Shown here: positions 44,240 through 52,410 of the stretch, piece after piece
Position numbering within the stretch: position 1 is the stretch's first letter
Layout: the number at the start of each line of letters is the position of its first letter
Source of the DNA: JBQTGK01 sp052400665
GTDB taxonomy: Bacteria > Bacteroidota > Bacteroidia > Bacteroidales > Marinifilaceae
Reading direction: 5' to 3' (one strand)
NCBI GenBank assembly: GCA_052400665.1
Contig: JBQTGK010000001.1
Length of the DNA stretch: 64,000 nucleotides
The notes under the pieces: model-generated
The model's input: only the letters and a program-made list of their open reading frames with translations
What the model was told of the DNA's origin: nothing
The model's database searches: none
Position numbers and translations under genes: made by a program

Positions 44240-45430
44240 TTAGAATGATTTCCGATAAACTTTTGTCATTTCAAAAACCTCTGCTAAAATATCTTTTTCT
44301 ACTTGGTCAAATTCCAAAGCTCTTCTTTTCATCACCAAATCGGCCACCTCATAAGCTGCTTTTAATCGGTACTCTTTAAATCCATGATTACCACCCATCG
44401 AAAACGAAGGAATAAAGTTTCGTGGAAACCCAGCCCCATAAACATTGGCACTAACGCCTATCACTGTTCCTGTGTTAAGCATTGTATTAATACCACATTT
44501 TGAGTGATCGCCCATTATTGTACCACAAAACTGAAGACCTGTACGTGCAAAACTCTCGCTGGTATAACTCCACAATTTTACCTGAGAGTAATTATTTTTT
44601 AAATTGGAATTATTTGTGTCGGCACCAATATTACACCATTCGCCGATTAATGCATTTCCTAAAAAACCGTCGTGAGCTTTATTCGAATAACCTATCATTA
44701 CAACATTATTAAGCTCTCCTCCGCATTTACAGTAAGGACCTAAAGTAGTTGCTCCATAAATTTTCGCACCCATATTAATTGCCGAATTTTGACACATTGC
44801 CAATGGGCCTCTTACTAGTACACCTTCCATTATTTCGGCATCTTTACCAATATAAATTGGTCCGTTCTGTGCATTTAAAGTAGCAAACTCAACCTTTGCT
44901 CCTTCTTCCAAAAATATATTCTCTTTTCCAAGCACATTTACACTTTCACTTATGGGTTGAGATTCTCTTCCAGCTGTTAGCAACTTAAAATCGTCGCGAA
45001 GAGCCTGATCATTTAATCCAAAAACCTGATATGGCTTATCTATTCGAATAATTTCGGAAGTATATTCTACAGCTTTTTTATCTGTAATTTCTTCCTCCAA
45101 CACTAAATTTACTTCTTGCGAACTAAAACGTGCAGCAATTACAATCTTATCGCGTATTAAGTATTCGTTAAGCTTAAGATTTTGAATTGCCTGGCTTAAT
45201 TCTTTACTTGGCAAAACCGATCCATTTACCAGAACATTTTCCTCTTGCAATTGAATTGGAAATTTTTTGGATAAATATTGCTGTGTTAAAAAACTAAGCT
45301 GAGAATTTAAATATCGTTCCCATTTTTCATGAATCGTTAAAATTCCCACTCTAATTTCTGCCACAGGACGAGTAAAACTTATCGGAAGCATATCGTTCCA
45401 TGCTCCATCATCAAAAAGAATATAATTCAT
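44240..45430 (-). CDS. GlmU-like putative sugar nucleotidyltransferase
   Basis: 396 residues from MNYILFDDGAWNDMLPISFTRPVAEIRVG; the longer frame adds 20 residues of unlikely sequence. N-terminal nucleotidyltransferase-like domain lacks a clear GxGTRM loop and instead has FTRPVAEIRVGIL; the C-terminal half is a left-handed beta-helix acyltransferase-like domain (hexapeptides such as IYIGKDAEIMEGVLVRGP, ATTLGPYCKCGGELNNVVMIGYSNKAHDGFLGNALIGE). This matches Bacteroidota GlmU-family proteins distinct from true GlmU. Activity is unproven; possibly sugar-1-phosphate modification. Confidence 0.8.
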   Translation of the reverse strand: MNYILFDDGAWNDMLPISFTRPVAEIRVGILTIHEKWERYLNSQLSFLTQQYLSKKFPIQLQEENVLVNGSVLPSKELSQAIQNLKLNEYLIRDKIVIAARFSSQEVNLVLEEEITDKKAVEYTSEIIRIDKPYQVFGLNDQALRDDFKLLTAGRESQPISESVNVLGKENIFLEEGAKVEFATLNAQNGPIYIGKDAEIMEGVLVRGPLAMCQNSAINMGAKIYGATTLGPYCKCGGELNNVVMIGYSNKAHDGFLGNALIGEWCNIGADTNNSNLKNNYSQVKLWSYTSESFARTGLQFCGTIMGDHSKCGINTMLNTGTVIGVSANVYGAGFPRNFIPSFSMGGNHGFKEYRLKAAYEVADLVMKRRALEFDQVEKDILAEVFEMTKVYRKSF

Positions 45431-45570
45431 TGTAGTAGTAATGTAAACCCGAAAGTTTATTTGTTTTATTTTACGATCAAATTTAAGCAAAATGATTTAA
45501 AAACAATTGTTTTTATATGGTTCCTGAACTTTAAATGATTTTTAAATCGGGTATAAATAATTTTTGCACA

Positions 45571-45600
45571 AAAAAAAAGCTCCGAATAATCGAAGCTCTT
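45571..45600 (-). terminator. Intrinsic terminator of rpmE2
   Basis: On the minus strand AGCTTCGA-TTAT-TCGGAGCT followed by eight T, 21 bases after the L31 stop codon. Confidence 0.8.
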
Positions 45601-45620
45601 TAATATTATATGACCAAGAA

Positions 45621-45872
45621 TTACTTTTTGAATTTCTTGTATCTGTTTCTGAACTTGTCCACACGTCCAGCAGTATCTACTAATGTCATCTTACCTGTAT
45701 AGAAAGGGTGAGAAGTATTAGAGATCTCTAACTTAACTAATGGGTACTCAACACCTTCGAATTCAATAGTTTCTTTAGTGTTTGCTGTCGATTTTGCAAT
45801 AAAAACATTATCGTTTGACATGTCTTTGAATGCAACAAGACGATAGTTTTCCGGATGTATTCCCTTTTTCAT
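45621..45872 (-). CDS. rpmE2: 50S ribosomal protein L31 type B (zinc-free)
   Basis: 83 residues starting MKKGIHPENYRLVAFKDMS, with the C-terminal GRVDKFRNRYKKFKK of L31. The CxxC zinc pair of type A L31 is absent, so this is the type B (C-minus) form, which replaces the zinc form under zinc limitation in some bacteria but is the usual version in Bacteroidota. A full promoter is visible upstream and a terminator downstream, so it is a single-gene unit. Confidence 0.97.
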   Translation of the reverse strand: MKKGIHPENYRLVAFKDMSNDNVFIAKSTANTKETIEFEGVEYPLVKLEISNTSHPFYTGKMTLVDTAGRVDKFRNRYKKFKK

Positions 45873-45917
45873 TTTAAATATCCTTTAAATTTCTTATAAT
45901 CTTCTTCCAATGGAGTG

Positions 45918-45948
45918 CAAAGGTAGATATTGTAATTCATTTTGCAAA
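45918..45948 (-). promoter_or_regulatory. Full Bacteroidota promoter for rpmE2
   Basis: On the minus strand TTTG (45948-45945), 19-base spacer, TACCTTTG (45925-45918). Both elements are perfect and the spacing is in the known range. It predicts a leader of about 40 bases. Confidence 0.8.
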
Positions 45949-45975
45949 AAAATAAATAAATTATTCTCCTCTTTC

Positions 45976-47175
45976 TTATACATTTTTCCTGTTTGCCTTA
46001 TCTCCTCTGTTTTCCAGTGGAATAATAGGCGTTCTTTTAAAAGGTATTTTCGAATCAAAAAGACATCTGTAGGTATAATGAGTCTTCATTCTAACTCCAC
46101 CAACCGACTCATAAATGGAAATCATTTTAGGATTAAAATCACCAACCCAAGACAACTCCATTTCTTTATAGTGCGGCTTATTTTTCATGATTTTATCCAT
46201 GTGCCAAAAAATTGCTGATTCGATACCCGATCGTTGATATTTCGGAACAACTCCCATTATTGATATTCGACCTCGGGTAATTGTTTTTGTTTTTAAATAG
46301 TAAAGAAATTTTAACTTGTTCCACAAATTAAATTTCCCATTCATTTTATTTAATATCTGATTGATATCGGGCATTGCAACAAAAAAAGCAATCGGTTTTC
46401 CTTCAAAATAAGCAAACCAAATAAATTCTTCTTCAATAACACCTTTACCTTCTCTGGCAATTTTCCTTATATCCTCAGGATCAATAGGAGAAAAATTATC
46501 GTGAAATTTCCAGGCATCATTATAAATCGATATTAAATCTTGAATATATTTTTCTTGATTTTTATAAGTAAAGTGCTCAAAAGAAAATCCTGGTTTTTTA
46601 GCCACCCATTTTGCGATTTTCCAAAATCTTTCAGGGAATTTTTTTCTTAAATCGAGATGATAACTATACTGCTCAAAAAACACTTTAAAACCATAAGATT
46701 CAAAAAATTCTCTGTAATATTTTCTATGATATGGCATTCCATATCCCTGCGGAATAAAACCATCAACTAATAATCCCCAGTGGTTATCATTCTCTCCAAA
46801 ATTAACCGGGCCATCCATTGCCTGCATTCCTCTTTCTAACAACCAGCTTTTTGCTGTATCAAACAATAGGAAGGCCGCATTTTTATCATTTACACATTCA
46901 AAAAAGCCACAACCACCGGTAGGCTGATCAAAAGAATGAGCTTTTTTCTCATTTATAAAGGCAGCAATGCGTCCAATTGTTTTTCCATTTTCATCTTGTA
47001 AAATCCATCGGCAAGCTTCACCGTGACTAAAAAATGAATTATTTTTAGAATCAAAAATCCCTTCAATTTCAACATCAAGCGGACGGGCATAATTCGAATC
47101 ACCTTTATAAATGATTTCAACTATGTCTAAAAATTCTTTTCGTTGCCTATTATTTAAGACTTCAACTATATTCAC
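45976..47175 (-). CDS. GNAT-like N-acetyltransferase (YghO-like)
   Basis: 399 residues with a two-lobed GNAT appearance: N-terminal part with CRWILQDENGKTIGRIAAFI and a central GPVNFGENDNHWGLLVDGF, C-terminal acetyl-CoA site region RISIMGVVPKYQRSGIESAIFWHM (about 297-320), where GVVPKYQRSGI corresponds to the Q/RxxGxG/A motif. E. coli YghO is a relative by memory. Substrate unknown. The gene lies 36 bases after the Bax-inhibitor gene on the same strand. Confidence 0.78.
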   Translation of the reverse strand: MNIVEVLNNRQRKEFLDIVEIIYKGDSNYARPLDVEIEGIFDSKNNSFFSHGEACRWILQDENGKTIGRIAAFINEKKAHSFDQPTGGCGFFECVNDKNAAFLLFDTAKSWLLERGMQAMDGPVNFGENDNHWGLLVDGFIPQGYGMPYHRKYYREFFESYGFKVFFEQYSYHLDLRKKFPERFWKIAKWVAKKPGFSFEHFTYKNQEKYIQDLISIYNDAWKFHDNFSPIDPEDIRKIAREGKGVIEEEFIWFAYFEGKPIAFFVAMPDINQILNKMNGKFNLWNKLKFLYYLKTKTITRGRISIMGVVPKYQRSGIESAIFWHMDKIMKNKPHYKEMELSWVGDFNPKMISIYESVGGVRMKTHYTYRCLFDSKIPFKRTPIIPLENRGDKANRKNV

Positions 47176-47211
47176 TCGAAATGTATATTTATTTTATAAA
47201 AGGTAAGCTGA

Positions 47212-47976
47212 CTAATTACGGTTGGCAATTTTCGAAAGTAGTCTTAGCAACTCAATATATAACCAAATTAAAGTTACCATTAAACCAAACGCACCATACC
47301 ACTCCATGTATTTTGGAGCTCCTGCTTGCGATCCTTTCTCTATAAAATCAAAATCTAATACTAAATTTAATGCAGCAATGGCTACAACAAAAAGGCTTAT
47401 CCCAATACTTAACAAACTTGATCCGTAATAGAAACCATTTCCAATACCAAACATATTCATAATCCAGGTAATGAAATAAAATATCATGATACCACCAGTT
47501 GCTGCAACAATACCAGCTCTAAATTTTTGAGTTACTTTTATTAAACCTGTTTTATATGCAAAAAGCATAGCAAAAAGGGTTCCGAATGTTAAACCTACTG
47601 CCTGCATTACAATGCCCGGATAAGAGGCGTTCATGAGGGCAGAAATTCCTCCAAGGAAAAGACCTTCGAACAACGCATAAAAAGGAGCAGTATAAGGAGA
47701 CCATGCGGGTTTAAACACTGTAACGAATGCTAAAATAAGTCCGCCCACAGCGCCACCAATCATCCAGGGATAAACCGAACTTGTAATTTGACCACTGCCA
47801 GCCGAATCTAAAACCATTCCCCAGGTATAGCTTGCTGCTGCAACTACAAAAAATAATAAAAGTGCGATTTTATTAACCGTTCCATTAATGGTCATTGTTT
47901 CGCTGTGCGATTGTAACCGAGAATTGTAAAATATTTTATCACTCAATACTGGGTTCGAACTCTTTGTTAATGCCAT
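47212..47976 (-). CDS. Bax inhibitor-1/YccA-family membrane protein
   Basis: 254 residues with seven hydrophobic segments and an N-terminal cytoplasmic part SSNPVLSDKIFYNSRL, which is the start of the BI-1 subfamily called YccA/YbhL-like with extra length. The C-terminal Asp-bearing segments (LVLDFDFIEKGSQAGAPKYMEWYGAFGLMVTLIWLY) fit the family's di-Asp calcium leak site. Role in bacteria is uncertain. It has a -7 element upstream and is likely cotranscribed with the GNAT gene. Confidence 0.92.
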   Translation of the reverse strand: MALTKSSNPVLSDKIFYNSRLQSHSETMTINGTVNKIALLLFFVVAAASYTWGMVLDSAGSGQITSSVYPWMIGGAVGGLILAFVTVFKPAWSPYTAPFYALFEGLFLGGISALMNASYPGIVMQAVGLTFGTLFAMLFAYKTGLIKVTQKFRAGIVAATGGIMIFYFITWIMNMFGIGNGFYYGSSLLSIGISLFVVAIAALNLVLDFDFIEKGSQAGAPKYMEWYGAFGLMVTLIWLYIELLRLLSKIANRN

Positions 47977-48012
47977 ATAATTAATGCTTAATTTTATTTA
48001 TTTAATGAGCAT

Positions 48013-48020
48013 CAAATTTA
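48013..48020 (-). promoter_or_regulatory. -7 promoter element for the BI-1 gene
   Basis: Plus-strand CAAATTTA, i.e. TAAATTTG, 36 bases upstream of the start codon. No -33 TTG at the right place. Confidence 0.4.
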
Positions 48021-48087
48021 CTTCGTTTAATTCTCTTTTCCTAGATTTTTAACCATACAGAATCATAAATTATCTTAAAATAAAATC

Positions 48088-48762
48088 TTACAATTCTAAC
48101 TCATACTGTAAATCATCCCATACCTCCTGCCAGTTTTCGTCTTTATTTTTTAACTGATTCACACGAGTACTAATTTTATCGGCAAGTTCTTTATTTAAAC
48201 GAACTATCTTACCTAAACTTCTTTTAACCTGATTTTTAAGATAATTTTCATCGATATTTTCTGGGATAAATTCTACAAAATTTACCAAGCCAATAATATC
48301 TTCTTTTCTTTTTAACAAAGCCATTCTTCCCAAAACCAACACCGCACAAACTACTTTTTTATAGTTCCCCGATTGTAACCAGTCTTGCAAAAGTTGATGT
48401 ATGTTTGGTAGGTGAATTAACAAATTCATACTTATTTGCTCGTACAATTCATTAGATTCCATATCCTGAAACCATCTTTCTAATTGTGCAGTTTCAACTT
48501 TCTCGGGTTCTTCGAGTAACGATGCCACAATTCTGGTTTCGCGAAATTCTTTCACCCATAATTTATGTGCCAACAAATGGTTTTGCTCATATTTAGCTGC
48601 CAGTTCTCGTAAATTCACCACCGTAACACCCAAAGATTTTTGGTAGTTTAATCCAAATTTTTTCATCTCATGATGAGTTTCACCATTCCTTAAAATTGAT
48701 ATTTTTTTAAATATTTCCTTAAATTTTGCTTCTGTATCTTTATTGTCAATAAAAAATTCCAT
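48088..48762 (-). CDS. HEAT/ARM-repeat protein, DNA alkylation repair (AlkD)-like
   Basis: 224 residues, nearly all helical, with the AlkD-type segment VKEFRETRIVASLLEEPEKV (about 70-89) followed by LERWFQDMESNELYEQISMNLL. AlkD enzymes remove alkylated bases through an ALK HEAT-repeat fold; the conserved active-site Asp/Trp cannot be assigned with confidence here, so it may be a non-catalytic relative. It lies upstream of and divergent from tRNA-His. Confidence 0.65.
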   Translation of the reverse strand: MEFFIDNKDTEAKFKEIFKKISILRNGETHHEMKKFGLNYQKSLGVTVVNLRELAAKYEQNHLLAHKLWVKEFRETRIVASLLEEPEKVETAQLERWFQDMESNELYEQISMNLLIHLPNIHQLLQDWLQSGNYKKVVCAVLVLGRMALLKRKEDIIGLVNFVEFIPENIDENYLKNQVKRSLGKIVRLNKELADKISTRVNQLKNKDENWQEVWDDLQYELEL

Positions 48763-48787
48763 TTTTTTAAAATTAGTTAACTACCTG

Positions 48788-48795
48788 CAAAGGTA
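48788..48795 (-). promoter_or_regulatory. -7 promoter element for the AlkD-like gene
   Basis: Plus-strand CAAAGGTA, i.e. TACCTTTG, 25 bases before the start codon, same -7 sequence as rpmE2. No -33 element at the right distance. Confidence 0.5.
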
Positions 48796-48844
48796 GAGTT
48801 TATAATCTTTTCGGAATCTTTTTTTAATTTTTTTTCAAATTTTA

Positions 48845-48877
48845 TTTGGAGAATAAATAAGGATTTCTCTATATTTG
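48845..48877 (+). promoter_or_regulatory. Full Bacteroidota promoter for tRNA-His
   Basis: TTTG (48845-48848), 21-base spacer, TATATTTG (48870-48877), 20 bases before the tRNA. Both boxes are perfect. Confidence 0.8.
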
Positions 48878-48897
48878 CACCGCAATAGAGCAGAAAT

Positions 48898-48974
48898 GGT
48901 GATTGTAGCTCAGTTGGTTAGAGCGCTGGATTGTGGTTCCAGAGGTCGCCGGTTCGAAACCGGTCTTTCACCCC
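48898..48974 (+). tRNA. tRNA-His (anticodon GTG)
   Basis: Cloverleaf read by eye: D arm GTAGCTC-AGTTGGTTA-GAGC, anticodon stem GCTGG/CCAGA with loop ATTGTGGTT (anticodon GTG, 48932-48934), T arm GCCGG-TTCGAAA-CCGGT. The extra G at -1 facing C73 is the histidine identity mark. The CCA end is only partly encoded. The acceptor stem GTGATTG / CTTTCAC has two adjacent U-U mismatches at 5-68 and 6-67, which is odd. It has its own promoter and terminator. Confidence 0.93.
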
Positions 48975-48982
48975 TAAGAAAA

Positions 48983-49012
48983 AAGCAAGTTCAAATGAAC
49001 TTGCTTTTTTTT
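48983..49012. terminator. Terminator after tRNA-His, bidirectional
   Basis: Perfect stem AAGCAAGTTCA / TGAACTTGCTT with a 2-base loop and T-run, between tRNA-His and the convergent PorV/PorQ-like gene. Confidence 0.85.
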
Positions 49013-49030
49013 GTTTTATAAGCTTTCGTT

Positions 49031-50095
49031 TTAATTAAACGAATAAGATAAAGAAAACACATTGGAATATCGGGCAATCGACTGATCCCCAATATCGGTT
49101 AAAGCATAATCCAAACGAAAGCCTTTATAATTAATTCCCAAACCCAAATTAGGTTGAAATGTCCATTCTTTACCATTATCAAAATCGGTTTCTTCCTGAA
49201 AGTTATTTAGCCCGGCTCGCAAAAATATAAATCTTTTAAACGAAGCCTCTACAGCAATATGTGGATCAATACTAAGAAGATCACCCTGAATTACAACATT
49301 ACGCTTTCCATCGAAGGTAAGATCTGTATCGAACTCTGCTAAGAGCCCAAAATTATCTGAAATATTAAAACTTCTACTCACCCCCAATATCAAACGAGGC
49401 AATGTCAACTCAGTTGAATTTTCGGGTATTTCGTTACCTGTAAGTGCAAATATCTCTTCTAAATCATCGGTGTTAAACACCCACGAATTAAATGTACTAG
49501 AAGCATCGCGCAATACGACGGCAAACTTCCAATTCGATTTTTTATAACTTGCCGATAAATCGATACCAAAACCATAAGCTTTAGCAAAATCACCTGTGTG
49601 ACGATATATTAACTTTACATTTCCTCCAATATTTAATCCTTTTATTCCTGTTTTACGAGCATAGGAAAATAAAAATGCATAATCGGCTGCTGTAAAAGTT
49701 GTAATTCTATCGTACCTTAAATTTCCATCACTATCGATTAATTCCAGGGTATTGGGAATATCATCCACACCATATCGAATCAAACTTAATCCCAAAGCAC
49801 TCTCTTTAGTCAACTTAATTGCAAACCCCAGGTAATCGTAGGCCGATAAACCGCCAAAATATTCGGCATGCATAAGCGAAGCATCATACTTACTATTTAG
49901 TTCGACCAGGGATGATGGGTTCCAGTAAGCGGCCTCTACACCACTTTGTGAAGCAATAACAGAATTTCCCATAGCAAAAGAACGAGCTCCCACACCAATA
50001 GAGAGAAATTCGTTACTGTAAGTAGGAGCAGAGCTTTGTCCGTAAGAAAAATCATACAAACAAAATACAATTAACAGGCTTAATAAAAGTCGCAT
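49031..50095 (-). CDS. PorV/PorQ-family outer-membrane protein
   Basis: 354 residues from MRLLLSLLIVFCLYDFSYGQ (a start five codons further up is also possible). After the signal peptide comes the family opening FLSIGVGARSFAMGNSVIASQSGVEAAYWNPSSL (about 25-58), as in FadL-like barrels of the PorV/PorQ group. It ends as a barrel (SNVFSLSYSFN). PorV and PorQ take part in type IX secretion, but many relatives do not; no other type IX gene is seen here. Confidence 0.82.
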   Translation of the reverse strand: MRLLLSLLIVFCLYDFSYGQSSAPTYSNEFLSIGVGARSFAMGNSVIASQSGVEAAYWNPSSLVELNSKYDASLMHAEYFGGLSAYDYLGFAIKLTKESALGLSLIRYGVDDIPNTLELIDSDGNLRYDRITTFTAADYAFLFSYARKTGIKGLNIGGNVKLIYRHTGDFAKAYGFGIDLSASYKKSNWKFAVVLRDASSTFNSWVFNTDDLEEIFALTGNEIPENSTELTLPRLILGVSRSFNISDNFGLLAEFDTDLTFDGKRNVVIQGDLLSIDPHIAVEASFKRFIFLRAGLNNFQEETDFDNGKEWTFQPNLGLGINYKGFRLDYALTDIGDQSIARYSNVFSLSYSFN

Positions 50096-50187
50096 ATCTA
50101 ATATTTTCAAAGTCTGGTAAAAATAACATGCTTTTTTTAATCTCTCACATACTATGGCGATAAATCAATACTTTCAGAAAATTCAGT

Positions 50188-50195
50188 TATTTTTG
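50188..50195 (+). promoter_or_regulatory. -7 promoter element TATTTTTG before pssA
   Basis: Perfect TAnnTTTG; with start of transcription near 50202 the ATG at 50195 could not be used, which supports the start at 50222. Confidence 0.55.
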
Positions 50196-50221
50196 TGCCA
50201 TATTTAACAAAAATCAAATTC

Positions 50222-50977
50222 ATGTCTGAAGCAAAAGGAATAATAAAGCACATTCCAAATACAATTACCTGTATGAATTTATTTTCAGGTTGCACAGCTA
50301 GTTTAATGGCTATCGAGGGTCATTTAGTTGAAGCATCTGTATTAATAATTATAGCGGCAATATTCGATTTTTTCGATGGCCTTGCTGCCAGAGCTCTTAA
50401 AGCTTATTCGCCAATGGGTAAAGAATTAGACTCTCTTGCTGATATGGTAAGTTTTGGCTTAACTCCGGGCTTAATCGCTTTTGGATATCTTAAAATTGCT
50501 GTTTTGGGTGATGTTGCCGTAAATTTTAACCCTTCGGAATTAAGTTTTTCGGAAATAATTTTACTTTTATCTGCATTTATAATTCCAATATTTTCGGCTT
50601 TACGATTGGCTAAATTTAATGTTGATACAAGACAAACCACATCTTTTATAGGGGTGCCTACACCTGCCAATGCAATGTTCTGGGCTTCGATTCCTTTGGT
50701 TCTGCATTTGGGCAAATATCCAGTAATCGAAAGTCTGGTATCTAAGCCAATAATATTAATTATTGCAGTGGCAATTACATCACTTTTATTGGTTATTGAA
50801 GTACCAATGTTCGCCTTAAAAGTAAAGAGCCTAAAATGGAGCGAAAATAAGCTTAGGTATTCATTCTTAATTACTCTAATTATTCTTGCTGTACTACTTA
50901 AGTGGCTAGTTATTCCAATGATATTATTCGTTTATATTATATTTTCGTTGATAGATAATTATCAAATTAAAAAATAA
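50222..50977 (+). CDS. pssA: CDP-diacylglycerol--serine O-phosphatidyltransferase
   Basis: 251 residues, multi-membrane-segment. It has the CDP-alcohol phosphotransferase motif DGLAARALKAYSPMGKELDSLADM (D-G-x2-A-R-x8-G-x3-D-x3-D) at about 51-74. Substrate pair CDP-diacylglycerol and serine is inferred from the family type II PssA (N-terminus HIPNTITCMNLFSGC). It feeds Psd, whose gene lies at about 24.5 kb. A frame start 9 codons upstream is less likely, as explained at the promoter. Confidence 0.93.
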   Translation: MSEAKGIIKHIPNTITCMNLFSGCTASLMAIEGHLVEASVLIIIAAIFDFFDGLAARALKAYSPMGKELDSLADMVSFGLTPGLIAFGYLKIAVLGDVAVNFNPSELSFSEIILLLSAFIIPIFSALRLAKFNVDTRQTTSFIGVPTPANAMFWASIPLVLHLGKYPVIESLVSKPIILIIAVAITSLLLVIEVPMFALKVKSLKWSENKLRYSFLITLIILAVLLKWLVIPMILFVYIIFSLIDNYQIKK

Positions 50978-50990
50978 ACACAAACACTTC

Positions 50991-51034
50991 TACAAACAAA
51001 GGCTAAAGAATTAATTCTTTAGCCTTTGTTTGTA
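50991..51034. terminator. Perfect 44-base palindromic terminator
   Basis: Both 22-base halves are exact reverse complements, beginning TACAAACAAAGGCTAAAG. It lies between the convergent pssA and DAHP synthase genes and is flanked by AT-rich bases, so it can end transcription on both strands. Confidence 0.75.
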
Positions 51035-51059
51035 TTTCTCAAAATTGTAAAACGCAAAA

Positions 51060-52151
51060 TCATTTGCTATTCATAATCTCATTTTGTTTTAATATGGCTT
51101 CCTTATGAATCATTCTTAAAAGTTGAGTTATAAATTTCTCGCTCATACCCAAACTATTTCCAAGATCAACACCTCTTTCTCGAACTTTCTCCCATTGCTT
51201 GAGCTGCAAAATTGTCATGTTATTTTTAAACTTATACTCTCCTATTTCCTCGATAATATTCATTCGCTGCGACAATAGCTGTATCAATTGTGTATCGATA
51301 GAATCAATTTGGTCTCTATATTTTTCCAGCTGATCAATTTCGTCATGCTCGATGTTATAAACACGACAAACCAAGCCCCTTAGTAGTTCATCTAAATTGG
51401 CTGGTGTTAGTTGCTGTTCCGAATCACTTAATGCCTCACACGGATTAAAATGACTTTCAATCATTAATCCATCTATATTTAAATCCATAGCTTTTTGGGC
51501 CATTTCTTTTACATACTTTCGCGTACCTGCAATATGACTTGGATCGCAAATAATCGGCAAATTATGAAATCTTGATTTTAATTCGATAGGAATTTCCCAC
51601 TTGGGGATATTACGTAATATGGTTTTCTCAAAAGGATAAAATCCTCGATGTATCGCCGCCAGTTTCGTAATTCCAGCTTTATGAATTCTTTCCAAAGCAC
51701 CTATCCAAAGATTGATATCCGGATTAATAGGATTTTTCACCATTACAGGAATATTCATCCCCTGAAGAGCACTTGCCAGCTCCTGCACCGAAAAAGGATT
51801 AGAAGTTGTTCTGGCACCAATCCACAAAATATCAACATTATGACGCAGACACATTTCAACATGTTTGGGAGAAGCTACTTCAACAGTTGTTAAAAGCCCA
51901 GTTTCTAATTTCACCCTATTTAGCCACTGTAATGCATCCTCTCCTCTTCCTTCGAATGAATTTGGACGAGTACGTGGTTTCCACACTCCAGCCCTAAATA
52001 TTTTAACCTGTTCAATCTTTTTTAGCTCGTGGGCAGTTGCCAGTAGCTGTTCTTCCGATTCAGCACTACAAGGACCACTTATCACAATAGGGTGAGAATC
52101 CAACTTCTTAAACCAGTTATGTATAGGTTTAATATTATCCAATCCGCTCAT
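51060..52151 (-). CDS. Bifunctional DAHP synthase / chorismate mutase type II
   Basis: 363 residues: DAHP synthase of the KDSA-like fold in the first 270 (HPIVISGPCSAESEEQLLATA, FRAGVWKPRTRPNSFEGRG, ICDPSHIAGTRKY), then an AroQ chorismate mutase domain of about 90 residues (YRDQIDSIDTQLIQLLSQRMNIIEEIGEYK). It joins PEP and erythrose-4-phosphate at the entry of the shikimate pathway and makes prephenate. The fusion is common in Bacteroidota, where the mutase part often gives feedback control. Confidence 0.94.
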   Translation of the reverse strand: MSGLDNIKPIHNWFKKLDSHPIVISGPCSAESEEQLLATAHELKKIEQVKIFRAGVWKPRTRPNSFEGRGEDALQWLNRVKLETGLLTTVEVASPKHVEMCLRHNVDILWIGARTTSNPFSVQELASALQGMNIPVMVKNPINPDINLWIGALERIHKAGITKLAAIHRGFYPFEKTILRNIPKWEIPIELKSRFHNLPIICDPSHIAGTRKYVKEMAQKAMDLNIDGLMIESHFNPCEALSDSEQQLTPANLDELLRGLVCRVYNIEHDEIDQLEKYRDQIDSIDTQLIQLLSQRMNIIEEIGEYKFKNNMTILQLKQWEKVRERGVDLGNSLGMSEKFITQLLRMIHKEAILKQNEIMNSK

Positions 52152-52199
52152 ATTCTATAATTTTAGGCATGCCCAGATATCTTAAAATTTCGGGCAGCA

Positions 52200-52207
52200 C
52201 AAAAGTA
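52200..52207 (-). promoter_or_regulatory. -7 promoter element for the DAHP synthase gene
   Basis: Plus-strand CAAAAGTA, i.e. TACTTTTG, 48 bases before the start codon. No -33 element. Confidence 0.4.
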
Positions 52208-52278
52208 CACTTTTAAATGAAATCGAAAAACCCTTAAAAAAAGAATCGGTATCCTTACGAATACCGATTACTTTATAT

Positions 52279-52392
52279 TTATTCGTTCTCTATCTGAGAA
52301 CTTAATTTCTTTAGTGTATATCTAACCAATTTGTAACTAACAAAAATTAGTAAAGGCCAGGTTAATAACCATATTATCGATGATAAATACAT
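52279..52392 (-). CDS. CydX-like small membrane protein of cytochrome bd oxidase
   Basis: A 37-residue frame beginning MYLSSIIWLLTWPLLIF and ending SSQIENE, 18 bases after the cydB stop codon on the same strand. It has one membrane helix (about 3-18) and a basic then polar tail (YKLVRYTLKK). Position, size and topology are those of CydX/CbdX subunits, which stabilise the haem site of cytochrome bd oxidases. The sequence is not alignable to E. coli CydX by eye, so the name is by analogy. Confidence 0.7.
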   Translation of the reverse strand: MYLSSIIWLLTWPLLIFVSYKLVRYTLKKLSSQIENE

Positions 52393-52410
52393 ATCTTTTT
52401 TAGTTTTTAA

